14,168 bases of DNA from contig JAQUHH010000028.1 of assembly GCA_028683685.1 (NCBI GenBank), positions 1 through 14,168 on the forward strand, written 5' to 3'. The notes under the pieces are model-generated. The model was not told the DNA's origin. It did no database searches and saw only the letters and a list, made by a program, of their open reading frames with translations. The translations under genes were made by a program, and so were the position numbers. The stretch is from Bacteroidales bacterium (lineage in GTDB: Bacteria > Bacteroidota > Bacteroidia > Bacteroidales > WCHB1-69). Shown here in pieces: positions 7,115 to 14,168 of the stretch (its first letter is position 1; each line of letters begins with the position of its first letter).

Positions 7115-7762
7115 ATGAGCAAATCCAAATATATAATAAAGCAGGAAACAGATTATATCTGCGATTTCCATTATGGATCTATGGCTTTAAAAAGTCATTT
7201 GCCAGAATACAAAACCTGTAGTTTGCTCAATCATTTATTGAATATTGAATTACATAAAATTCCTGATTTAGCTGTTTGGCATCCTTCTCAAATTCATATT
7301 TATTTTCCTTTTTTTCTTTTTGAAGATCCAGTGTCAAAAATATCTGTTTATTTAATTTCCAACAGCGGATTTGAAGATGTAAAATTAGAAACAGATCATG
7401 AACACACTCTTTTTCAAGATATTCCTAAGAAATATAATATGTTTGGGAAAAAAAGCACTTCTGTTTTCCCAGTAAAGGATTTAAATATCGATTATTATTT
7501 AATTTTGAAACATCCCAGAGACGATAAAATTATTAATGATTTTGTAGATGTTTTGGGAACTCGAAATTTTATCCAAGCAGTCAGTGTGGAAGCGTCAGAA
7601 TATGTAAAACATCATGATCAATTGCTATATGAAATTGAGTTGAGTTTGTCTGAAAAAAACTCTATGAAAAATAGAGATTTACGTAGACGCAAAGAGATGT
7701 TGAAAAAAAAGGAAACAAAAAAAAACTCTGAGATTTTTACAAAAAAATATTACAATATATAA
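7115..7762 (+). CDS. Probable IPExxxVDY-family protein
   Basis: The product has 215 residues with no signal peptide or membrane segment. The layout resembles the small Bacteroidetes-only family named after its IPExxxVDY signature. An early helix has YKTCSLLNHLLNIELHKI (the family's Y.LAYLLN..L pattern). Next come a F.LFE..VSKISVYLISN strand pair and, near residues 125-140, a divergent signature with PVKDLNIDYYLIL in place of IPE...VDYFL. The function is unknown. The C-terminus (about 185-215) is a highly basic, probably flexible tail rich in Lys and Arg; I do not know it as a family feature. It overlaps nothing and is followed 4 bases later by the nitrilase-like gene, so the two are likely cotranscribed. 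In other Bacteroidetes the family gene, as I recall, sits by rnc and pyk; that context is absent here, which lowers confidence. Confidence 0.6.
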   Translation: MSKSKYIIKQETDYICDFHYGSMALKSHLPEYKTCSLLNHLLNIELHKIPDLAVWHPSQIHIYFPFFLFEDPVSKISVYLISNSGFEDVKLETDHEHTLFQDIPKKYNMFGKKSTSVFPVKDLNIDYYLILKHPRDDKIINDFVDVLGTRNFIQAVSVEASEYVKHHDQLLYEIELSLSEKNSMKNRDLRRRKEMLKKKETKKNSEIFTKKYYNI

Positions 7763-7766
7763 AAGC

Positions 7767-8558
7767 ATGATACAGTCAGAATTATCCGTTGGCATTGTTC
7801 AATCCGATATAATTTGGGAAGATAAATTGCACAATTTCGATAAGTATGAATTATTATTAAGTCATCGAAAAGATTACGATATTGTTGTTTTGCCCGAAAT
7901 GTTTTCGAGTGGTTTTTCGGTCAATACCGAAAAATGTGCCGAAGAACCCAAAGGAGAGTCTTTTGAATGGATGCAAAAAATGTCCAAACAAATGCAATCT
8001 GCTTTCGCTGGAAGTGTTTCTGTACGCGAAAACAATAAAATATTTAATCGTTTTTATTTTGTATTGCCCGATGGCTCTTATTTTGAATACGACAAGCATC
8101 ATTTGTTTAGCTATGGTGGCGAACATCTGCTTTTTAGTAGGGGAGTCGAACGCACGATAATTGATTATAAAGGTTGGAAGATTTTTCCCATTGTTTGCTA
8201 CGATTTGCGTTTTCAAGTTTGGAATTCCAATCGCTTTGTCGATGGTAATTACGATTACGATATGGCTATTTGTGTTGCCAATTGGCCGCAAAGTCGCAGT
8301 CATGCCTGGAAGACTTTGTTGCAAGCCCGAGCCATCGAAAATCAAGCATGGCTTTTGGCTTCCAATCGGGTTGGAGTAGATGGAATGGACCTTTTATATG
8401 CAGGCGATTCCATGGTGGTAAATCCATACGGAGAAATTCAAAATACTGCTTCGCAAATCGAAACTGTTTTAGAATCGAAAATCTCTTTGGATTTTCTAAA
8501 ATCGTACCGCCAAAAATTTGCTTTTGCTGCCGATTGGGATACGTTTGAGTTGATGTAA
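7767..8558 (+). CDS. Nitrilase-superfamily amidase (omega-amidase/YafV type)
   Basis: The product has 263 residues, the normal length for a single-domain carbon-nitrogen hydrolase. The catalytic triad is visible: Glu44 in VVLPEMFSSGF, Lys110 in YDKHHLF, and Cys144 in PIVCYDLRF. The sequence around these residues (EMFSSGFSV, FSYGGEH, VCYDLRFQVW, VANWPQSR, QARAIENQ, GDSMVVNPYGE) fits the YafV/Nit2 omega-amidase branch, which hydrolyses alpha-ketoglutaramate and alpha-ketosuccinamate. These arise from glutamine and asparagine transamination, so the role would be metabolite repair or nitrogen salvage in the cytoplasm. The enzyme is soluble. The gene starts 4 bases after the preceding stop. It ends 27 bases from the convergent dehydrogenase gene, with only a weak A/T inverted repeat between them. 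Confidence 0.88.
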   Translation: MIQSELSVGIVQSDIIWEDKLHNFDKYELLLSHRKDYDIVVLPEMFSSGFSVNTEKCAEEPKGESFEWMQKMSKQMQSAFAGSVSVRENNKIFNRFYFVLPDGSYFEYDKHHLFSYGGEHLLFSRGVERTIIDYKGWKIFPIVCYDLRFQVWNSNRFVDGNYDYDMAICVANWPQSRSHAWKTLLQARAIENQAWLLASNRVGVDGMDLLYAGDSMVVNPYGEIQNTASQIETVLESKISLDFLKSYRQKFAFAADWDTFELM

Positions 8559-8585
8559 AATTAAATTTTTTCTATTATGAGGATC

Positions 8586-11507
8586 CTATTTTAGTAATGC
8601 CTCATATAATATTTCAATCGGATGCATGGCGGTTCGTTTGCTTCCATCTTTTATTTGATGACGACAACTTGTTCCTGTTGCGGTGATTAAAGTATCTTCG
8701 GGAGCTTCATTTATTTTTGGAATCAAAACTAGATTTCCAACAGCCATCGATGTTTTGTAATGTTCTTTTTCAAAACCAAAAGCACCTGCCATGCCACAAC
8801 AACCCGAAGCAATTTCTTCTATTTTGTAGTTTTTGGGAATGCTCATCATGATTTTGGATGGAGTTGTGGAAGCCAAGGCTTTTTGGTAACAGTGTCCGTG
8901 AAACAAAATCGCAGCACTCTCTTCAGAAAATGAGTCAGTGCTGATGTTCCCTTTTTGAAATTCGGCAGTGATAAATTCGTCAATTAAAAAGCAATTTCTG
9001 GATAATTTTAGAGCATCGGCTTTTAAATTATCATCTACCAATTCTGGATATTCATCTCTAAAGCTCAAAATTCCAGAGGGTTCAATGCCAATTAGCGGAG
9101 TTTCGTCGCTAATTAAGGGAGTGAAAATAGTCACATTTTTTTGAGCTAATTTCTTGGCTTTCAGCAACATGCCTTTTGATAAAAAAGTTCTTCCGCTATA
9201 TGCGTGATTTACAATTTCGACCTGATAATTTAAAGCATTTAGCAATTTGAGCGCTTTAATGCCAATTTGAGTATCGTTGATGTCGGTAAATTCATCGATA
9301 AAAAAGTAAACTTTCCGAATGGGATTTTTTTGGTTTTTTAAATTTACCTTGGCCCAATTTCTTAGTGTAATTTTGCAAACAGTAGGAATGCTTCGTTGGG
9401 GAGCAAATCCCAGAAATATTTTTAATAAATATGAAAAGCTTGGATCGGTGGCAAAAAAGTTGAAAACATGAGGTATTTTAGCCCCAATTGCATTAAAGTA
9501 GGGAAAATATCCAATCATCCAAGAGCGAAAAGGAATGCCATTTGACTTGTAGTATTGTTGTAAAAATTCAGCTTTAAATTTGGTGATGTCGATGTTTGAT
9601 GGGCATTCTGCCTTACACGCTTTGCAACTCAAGCAGAGATCAAGCACTTCTTTGATTTCTTTGTGATTAAATCTGTTTCTCTTTTTTGAGTTGGTCAAAA
9701 ACTCACGAAGAATATTAGCTCTGGCTCGCGTTGTGTTTTTTTCATCAAGAGTGGCTTGATAGGAGGGGCACATGGTTCCGCCGGCAAGTTCTGTTTTTCG
9801 ACAATCGCCCGAACCGTTGCATTTTTCAATGGCTCGTAAAATTCCAGCGGTGGATGAAAAATCAAACACCGTATTTATTTCGGGCGTAGGCTGGTCGGCA
9901 ACATATCGCAATGAGCTATTCATCGGAGGCGTATCCACTATTTTATTGGGATTTATAATGAACTTTGGATCCCATATTTTTTTTAGTTCTTTAAAAGCTT
10001 GGTAAATTTCTTCGCCCATCATAAGGGGAATAAATTCGCCACGAAGCCTTCCATCGCCATGTTCGCCACTCAGCGAACCTTTGTATTTCTTTACAATCTT
10101 GGCCGTTTCTATGGCTACTTCTCTAAATAATTCAACGTCTTTGCTCGTTTTAAGATTTAAAACGGGTCGAAGATGAAGTTCCCCTGTTCCGATATGAGCA
10201 TAATAAATGCAGCTCAATTGCTTGTGTTTGAGCATTTGATTAAACTCCTCGATAAATTCAGGTAAAACGGCTGGATTTACGGCCGTATCTTCTACCACTG
10301 GAACGGGTTTGGCATCACCGGGCATATTGGAAAGAATTCCTAAACCAGCTTTTCGCAAATCCCATACTTTTTTCATTTCACTTCCGCTTACCAAAGGAAA
10401 ATGATAACCCAAATTATCAGTTTTTAGTCCATTAATAATATCTGCCGTTTTTTGTTTTACCGCTTCTTCAGAATTTTCTACAATTTCGATAATTAGAATC
10501 GCTTTAGGATCTCCTTCCACAAAAAAGCGATTTTTGCGTTGCTCAATATTGTCTTTTGTCAATTGCAAAATTTCATGGTCCATCAATTCCACTGCATATG
10601 GTTTATGTCGAAGCGCAATGATGTTGCCATAAAGAGCTTCTTCGATGCTGTTGAGGTGAACACAGAGCAATGTTTTGTGTTTGGGAGGAAGCGGGCTGAG
10701 TTTTACTTTAATTTCGGTAATTAGGCATAAAGTGCCTTCGGAACCAGCGATAAGCTTGCTGAAATTAAAAGTTTTAGAAGAATTGTCGTCAAAAACGAAG
10801 GAGTCCATTAATAAATCTAAGGCATATCCAGTGTTTCTACGTTTAATTTGAGGATCGGGATATTGCTTTTCAATTTCTGCTCGTAAAGTATCGTTAGACA
10901 GTGTTTTATTAATATGCCGATAAATCTCGCCTTCGGCTGTTTTTAAGTTGCATTTTTGCAAAAACGCAACCTTGTCCATTTCGGAAAATTCAACTTCACT
11001 GCCGTCGTAAAGCAATGCTTTTAGCGAAATAATGTGTTCGCGTGTGCTTCCATAGATAAGCGAATTTGCTCCACAGGAGTTATTTCCGACCATTCCGCCA
11101 ATCATTGCACGATTGGAAGTGGATGTTTCTGGAGCAAAAAAAAGTTGTTCTTTGGCCACAACTCGGTTGAGTTCATCACGAATAACCCCAGGTTCAACTA
11201 CAGCCCAGTTTTTAGAAGTGTTAATTTCAACAATTTTAGTCATGTATTTGGAAATATCGACGATCAGTCCGTTTCCCACCACTTGTCCTGCCAAAGAAGT
11301 TCCTGCAGCTCTAGGAATAAGCGGTATTTCATTTTGTGAGCAAAAATTTAGAATGGTTTTTAAATCCTGCTTGTCCTTTGGATAAACAACGCCCAGCGGT
11401 ATTTCGCGATAAGCCGAAGCATCGGTGGCGTACATATGTTTGTAAAGAGAATTAGAATAGAGTTCGCCTTTTATTTGTTCATCTAGATTTGGGAGTTGTG
11501 ATTTCAT
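8586..11507 (-). CDS. FAD-linked 2-hydroxyacid dehydrogenase fused to Fe-S/CCG domains (YdiJ type)
   Basis: The product has 973 residues and likely oxidises a D-2-hydroxyacid (D-lactate, D-2-hydroxyglutarate or similar), passing electrons through flavin and iron-sulfur centres. An N-terminal PCMH-type FAD-binding domain spans about 35-270, with PRAAGTSLAGQ at 65-75 and GNNSCGANSLIYGST at 141-155. A FAD-oxidase C-terminal domain spans about 270-525, with HIGTGELHLRP at 438-448 and SGEHGDGRLRGE at 480-491. Next are cysteines 563, 569 and 580 (a CNGSGDC...MCP block), then a full CxxCxxCxxxCP 4Fe-4S motif (625, 628, 631, 635). A C-terminal domain has GHC at 871-873 and SGCCG at 901-905, the heterodisulfide-reductase-like CCG signature. 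E. coli YdiJ has the same order at a similar length. No signal peptide is seen. Substrate cannot be told from sequence. The gene is convergent with the amidase gene and divergent from the M49 gene. Confidence 0.9.
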   Translation of the reverse strand: MKSQLPNLDEQIKGELYSNSLYKHMYATDASAYREIPLGVVYPKDKQDLKTILNFCSQNEIPLIPRAAGTSLAGQVVGNGLIVDISKYMTKIVEINTSKNWAVVEPGVIRDELNRVVAKEQLFFAPETSTSNRAMIGGMVGNNSCGANSLIYGSTREHIISLKALLYDGSEVEFSEMDKVAFLQKCNLKTAEGEIYRHINKTLSNDTLRAEIEKQYPDPQIKRRNTGYALDLLMDSFVFDDNSSKTFNFSKLIAGSEGTLCLITEIKVKLSPLPPKHKTLLCVHLNSIEEALYGNIIALRHKPYAVELMDHEILQLTKDNIEQRKNRFFVEGDPKAILIIEIVENSEEAVKQKTADIINGLKTDNLGYHFPLVSGSEMKKVWDLRKAGLGILSNMPGDAKPVPVVEDTAVNPAVLPEFIEEFNQMLKHKQLSCIYYAHIGTGELHLRPVLNLKTSKDVELFREVAIETAKIVKKYKGSLSGEHGDGRLRGEFIPLMMGEEIYQAFKELKKIWDPKFIINPNKIVDTPPMNSSLRYVADQPTPEINTVFDFSSTAGILRAIEKCNGSGDCRKTELAGGTMCPSYQATLDEKNTTRARANILREFLTNSKKRNRFNHKEIKEVLDLCLSCKACKAECPSNIDITKFKAEFLQQYYKSNGIPFRSWMIGYFPYFNAIGAKIPHVFNFFATDPSFSYLLKIFLGFAPQRSIPTVCKITLRNWAKVNLKNQKNPIRKVYFFIDEFTDINDTQIGIKALKLLNALNYQVEIVNHAYSGRTFLSKGMLLKAKKLAQKNVTIFTPLISDETPLIGIEPSGILSFRDEYPELVDDNLKADALKLSRNCFLIDEFITAEFQKGNISTDSFSEESAAILFHGHCYQKALASTTPSKIMMSIPKNYKIEEIASGCCGMAGAFGFEKEHYKTSMAVGNLVLIPKINEAPEDTLITATGTSCRHQIKDGSKRTAMHPIEILYEALLK

Positions 11508-11531
11508 GATTTAGCATTGTAAATAGAAGTG

Positions 11532-11539
11532 TAAAGGTA
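11532..11539 (-). promoter_or_regulatory. Possible -7 element for the dehydrogenase gene
   Basis: On the minus strand this reads TACCTTTA, which matches TAnnTTTG except for the last base, and lies 24 bases before the ATG at 11507. No matching upstream element is seen, so this is only a candidate within the 130-base divergent spacer. Confidence 0.2.
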
Positions 11540-11591
11540 TATTTTTTCGGTTAAAAAAATGGCTTCTTAGAGTTTATGAAGAAATTTTATT

Positions 11592-11599
11592 TAATTTTG
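11592..11599 (+). promoter_or_regulatory. Candidate -7 element for the M49 lipoprotein gene
   Basis: TAATTTTG followed by C matches TAnnTTTGC. It lies 38 bases before the ATG at 11638 and is followed by an A-rich leader with no Shine-Dalgarno sequence. No TTG is present at the ideal upstream spacing. Confidence 0.5.
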
Positions 11600-11637
11600 C
11601 AGTAAAGAAGAATAAAATCAAATAAAAAATAATAACT

Positions 11638-13293
11638 ATGAAAAGAACATCGTTTTTTGTAATCTTGGGACTCAGTTTGACATTCATTTTGTCGAGTTGT
11701 GGCTCGAAAAAAACAGAGGAAACTGTAGAAACAATCGATTCAACTATGATAAATAAAGTGAATGACTTTGCCCTGGTGCAATTGAAAGCTGACATTAGTC
11801 ATTTGTCAGAAAAAGAGAAAGAGATGATTCCTATCTTGATGGAAGTTGCGGATGTAATGGACGAATTATTCTGGATGCAAACATATGGCGACAAAGAAGA
11901 GTTAATGTCGAAAATTTCGGACGAATGGGTTAAGAAATTTGCTGAAATCAATTACGGTCCTTGGGAGAGGTTAAAAGAAAATACGGCTTTTGTAGATGGA
12001 TACGGTGAAAAACCAAAAGGATCTCAGTTTTATCCTGCCGATATGACCAAAGAAGAGTTTGAGGCTTTGGAAGATCCCAATAAATCAAGCCAATATACGA
12101 TTGTTCGTCGAAAAGAAGACAAAACTTTAGAAGTTGTTTGGTACAGCGAAATTTATAAAGCACAATTAGAAAAAGCTGCTTCGTTGCTCGAAAAAGCCGC
12201 CACTTTAGCAGAAGATGCAGGCTTGAAAAAATATTTAGAATTATCAGCGAAAGCTTTAATATCAAACAATTATTTTGAGCGTGACATGGCTTGGATGGAT
12301 ATGAGAGGCTCTAATATTGATTTTGTAGTTGGACCTATTGAAAACTACGAGGATGCTCTTTTTGGTTCTAAAGCAGCTTTTGAGTCATTTATATTATTGA
12401 AAGATTTAGACTGGAGTGCAAAACTTGAAAAATTCAATAAATTATTACCCAAACTTCAAGCGGGCCTTCCTTGTGATCCAAAATACAAAAAAGAAGTTCC
12501 TGCAGCTGAATCCGATATGGGCGTTTACCAAGCTATTTATTATAAAGGTGATTGCAATTCAGGAAGTAAAACCATTGCTATTAATCTACCCAATGACGAA
12601 AAAGTTCAATTGAAAAAAGGATCTAGAAAATTACAATTAAAAAACTCAATGCAAGCAAAATTTGACAAAATGGTCATTCCAATTGCAGATGTTTTAATGG
12701 TTGAATCTCAACGTGCCAATATCAAATTTGACGCATTTTTCCAAAATACAATGTTCCACGAAGTGGGTCACGGTATGGGAATTAAAAATACATTAACCAA
12801 AAAAGGTACGGTTAGAGAAGCATTGGGAGATACATACTCTGCCATTGAAGAAGACAAAGCTGATATTATGGGATTGTATTTGTCAAAAGTTTTGCATGAT
12901 AGTGGTGAATTAACCGAAGGTGAAGTAATGGATAATTATGTGACTTTTGTGGCTGGTTTATTCCGTTCTATTCGTTTCGGAACCGCCAGTGCTCACGGAA
13001 AAGCTAATTTAGCACGCTATAATTTCTTAATGGAAAAGGGAGCCGTTACCCGTAATGCGGAAGGAATGTATGCCGTAGATTTCGACAAAATGACCGCTGC
13101 CATGAATGAATTGATTTCTATTATTATGAAAATTCAAGGCGAAGGAGATTATGATGCTGCAAAAGCTCATTTGGCAAAATATCAAGTGTACACAGATGAT
13201 TTGAATCAAGATTTGGAAAGAATTGCAAATGCAAACATTCCAAAAGATATCGTTTTTGAACAAGGTTTAGATGTTCTAGGACTGAAAAAATAA
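11638..13293 (+). CDS. Lipoprotein metallopeptidase, M49 (dipeptidyl peptidase III) family
   Basis: The product has 551 residues. A lipoprotein signal peptide ends in ILSSC with the lipidated Cys at 21, so the mature protein is anchored to a membrane on the outer side of the inner membrane or in the outer membrane. The catalytic site shows HEVGH at 374-378 and EEDKAD at 404-409, the latter being the second M49 zinc-ligand motif (EExxAD/E). A following SAHGKANLARYNFLMEKGAV block matches the conserved family segment after the active site. M49 enzymes release dipeptides from the N-terminus of short peptides. The first motif is a pentapeptide (HExxH) rather than the usual hexapeptide HExxGH; a pentapeptide variant is known from Caldithrix abyssi. 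The zinc ligands should be His374, His378 and Glu405, with Glu375 catalytic. The protein is shorter than human DPP III (737 residues). The role is probably scavenging of extracytoplasmic peptides. It is a single-gene unit ending in a strong terminator. Confidence 0.88.
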   Translation: MKRTSFFVILGLSLTFILSSCGSKKTEETVETIDSTMINKVNDFALVQLKADISHLSEKEKEMIPILMEVADVMDELFWMQTYGDKEELMSKISDEWVKKFAEINYGPWERLKENTAFVDGYGEKPKGSQFYPADMTKEEFEALEDPNKSSQYTIVRRKEDKTLEVVWYSEIYKAQLEKAASLLEKAATLAEDAGLKKYLELSAKALISNNYFERDMAWMDMRGSNIDFVVGPIENYEDALFGSKAAFESFILLKDLDWSAKLEKFNKLLPKLQAGLPCDPKYKKEVPAAESDMGVYQAIYYKGDCNSGSKTIAINLPNDEKVQLKKGSRKLQLKNSMQAKFDKMVIPIADVLMVESQRANIKFDAFFQNTMFHEVGHGMGIKNTLTKKGTVREALGDTYSAIEEDKADIMGLYLSKVLHDSGELTEGEVMDNYVTFVAGLFRSIRFGTASAHGKANLARYNFLMEKGAVTRNAEGMYAVDFDKMTAAMNELISIIMKIQGEGDYDAAKAHLAKYQVYTDDLNQDLERIANANIPKDIVFEQGLDVLGLKK

Positions 13294-13309
13294 CAGTCAT
13301 CGTTTTTGA

Positions 13310-13347
13310 AAAAAAAGCTTGATTCAATATTGAATCAAGCTTTTTTT
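13310..13347. terminator. Near-perfect palindromic terminator after the M49 gene
   Basis: The run AAAAAAAGCTTGATTCA, centre ATAT, then its complement TGAATCAAGCTTTTTTT forms a 17-pair stem without mismatch. A T-run on the plus strand and an A-run on the other allow function in both directions. It starts 16 bases after the stop codon. Confidence 0.9.
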
Positions 13348-13870
13348 GTTATACTTTATTTTTCAAGACACTGATGTTTTATTTTTTTGTGAAGTATTGT
13401 GTGTTTTTGAAAATATTTTAATGGCAATATAATGGCTTTCCCCTCCATTTCTCATCTGGTAAACAGCAATGGTGATGAAACTTTAATGAATAAGTTTCAC
13501 TGAGCTCGTAAATTCGGTTCTTACGAACATGAAATAGACGGTTGATTTTATCATTACTTGTTTTTTATTTCCAAAATGAACCTCATCTAAACAACAATTG
13601 TAGGATTTTTTTTACAAGGATAATGTGTTTCTGACATCCAATATTGTATGCTTATTAGATAAAAACTGCATAATAAGGGATTCATTTTGTTGATATTTTT
13701 CTTTCAACAGAAATTGATTTACTTGTTAAGAATCACTCATAAGATTATGAGTTATGAAATTTATGTTAAATGGTAATATTTTATCTTGTTTTTTCAGTTG
13801 TTTTCAAATTAATTGATATATTTGCCTTATAATATTAATGAATATTTTTTAACTAAACAAGATTTTTATT
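13348..13870. other. Gene-free stretch with two small hairpins
   Basis: About 520 bases without a convincing gene. A hairpin TGAAACTT (13476-13483), 8-base loop, AAGTTTCA (13492-13499) is followed by a second, TCGTAA (13506-13511) to TTACGA (13521-13526). Neither has a T-run, so they are not terminators. The part around 13440-13560 is less AT-rich than its flanks, which could mean a structured RNA or decayed coding sequence. The last 60 bases are the promoter region of the next gene. Confidence 0.4.
13817..13824 (+). promoter_or_regulatory. Candidate -7 element for the secreted protein gene
   Basis: TATATTTG followed by C matches TAnnTTTGC and lies 46 bases before the ATG at 13871. A TTG at 13798-13800 is 16 bases upstream, shorter than the usual 19-20, so the match is partial. 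Confidence 0.5.
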
Positions 13871-14168
13871 ATGAGAAAGCTACTTTTTTCAATTTTTGTT
13901 TTATTAGTAATGTCTTTTACGGGGCATACTCTTAAAGCACAGCAAGGTCAGTCTTGTGCTACTCCGCACTTGATTCCATCTTTGCCTTTTATGGCAACAG
14001 GACTAAATACTTCTGATGGAGCAAATGTATTTGATTCCACGATGGCTTGTCAAAGCTCTTTTATGAGTGGTAATGAGTACATTTTTGCTATTGTACCAAC
14101 TGCCGACATTTTAATTAATGTTGCGTTGAGTGGCACTGGCACAAATACAAGTCTCTTTGTTATCAACG
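13871..14168 (+). CDS. Secreted protein, N-terminal part (cut by the right edge)
   Basis: The visible 99 residues start with a clear signal peptide (MRKLLFSIFVLLVMSF...), probably cleaved after LKA before QQGQS. The mature part reads SCATPHLIPSLPF near its start, then a second Cys (MACQ), GNEYIFAIVPT and a GTGTNTSLFV strand. This cysteine-plus-beta-strand plan (C..P..I..LPF, then G..Y.F...P, then GTGTNT.LFV) is common in large Bacteroidetes cell-surface proteins exported by the type IX system. Those carry a C-terminal sorting domain that would lie beyond the window. The function is not determinable from this part. The gene follows a long gene-free stretch and has its own candidate promoter. 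Confidence 0.75.
   Translation, partial: MRKLLFSIFVLLVMSFTGHTLKAQQGQSCATPHLIPSLPFMATGLNTSDGANVFDSTMACQSSFMSGNEYIFAIVPTADILINVALSGTGTNTSLFVIN

Noticed and set aside
7857..8345. Open frame of 162 codons on the minus strand opposite the amidase gene
   Set aside because: It lies entirely within a well-supported amidase gene with an intact catalytic triad; the antisense product matches no family I recognise.
8559..8585. Terminator between the convergent amidase and dehydrogenase genes
   Set aside because: Only a 5-pair A/T inverted repeat (AAAAT-TAA-ATTTT) is present, too weak to call; convergent transcripts may overlap here.
13400..13610. Minus-strand reading frame with a protein-like composition on both sides of a single stop
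   Set aside because: It is broken by an internal stop, closed by another stop just upstream, and resembles no family I know. It could be a decayed gene, but the evidence is too thin to annotate.

Overview
The window looks like a chromosomal segment of a low-GC member of the Bacteroidetes. The evidence is a Bacteroidetes-type SecA of 1092 residues with long insertions, a DUF2795 protein directly upstream of it, A-rich leaders without Shine-Dalgarno sequences, and promoter -7 elements of the TAnnTTTG type. Several protein families common in this phylum also occur: WbqC, a probable IPExxxVDY protein, and a secreted beta-rich protein of the kind exported by type IX secretion. I cannot name the genus. 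No rRNA, tRNA, CRISPR array, insertion sequence or phage gene is visible.

Left part (1-4893). The first 82 bases could be the tail of a truncated gene. After it lies an AT-rich gap holding a short but clear C-terminal remnant of a cob(I)alamin adenosyltransferase (290-406). A good Bacteroidetes promoter (576-606) then drives the small DUF2795 gene (636-857), which ends in a strong hairpin terminator (874-907). secA starts at 977 and is followed 8 bases later by a WbqC-family gene.

Middle part (4894-8558). A secreted TPR/SPOR-domain protein with an internal duplication (5051-6415) ends in a strong terminator. Next come a small membrane methyltransferase of the isoprenylcysteine methyltransferase/PEMT superfamily, a probable IPExxxVDY-family protein, and a nitrilase-superfamily amidase 4 bases after it. 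The last two are likely cotranscribed.

Right part (8586-14168). A large minus-strand flavin/iron-sulfur dehydrogenase of the YdiJ type converges on the amidase and diverges from a lipoprotein metallopeptidase of the M49 (dipeptidyl peptidase III) family. The peptidase carries a shortened HEVGH zinc motif and ends in a near-perfect hairpin terminator. About 520 bases without a recognisable gene follow, and then the start of a secreted protein cut by the window edge.

The genes are mostly independent housekeeping or envelope functions: Sec export, cell-surface glycan, envelope TPR/SPOR, metabolite repair, hydroxyacid oxidation and peptide turnover. I see no new multi-gene system such as a defence island, biosynthetic cluster or mobile element. 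The points most worth checking are the adenosyltransferase remnant next to secA, the atypical M49 zinc motif, and the duplicated TPR module.
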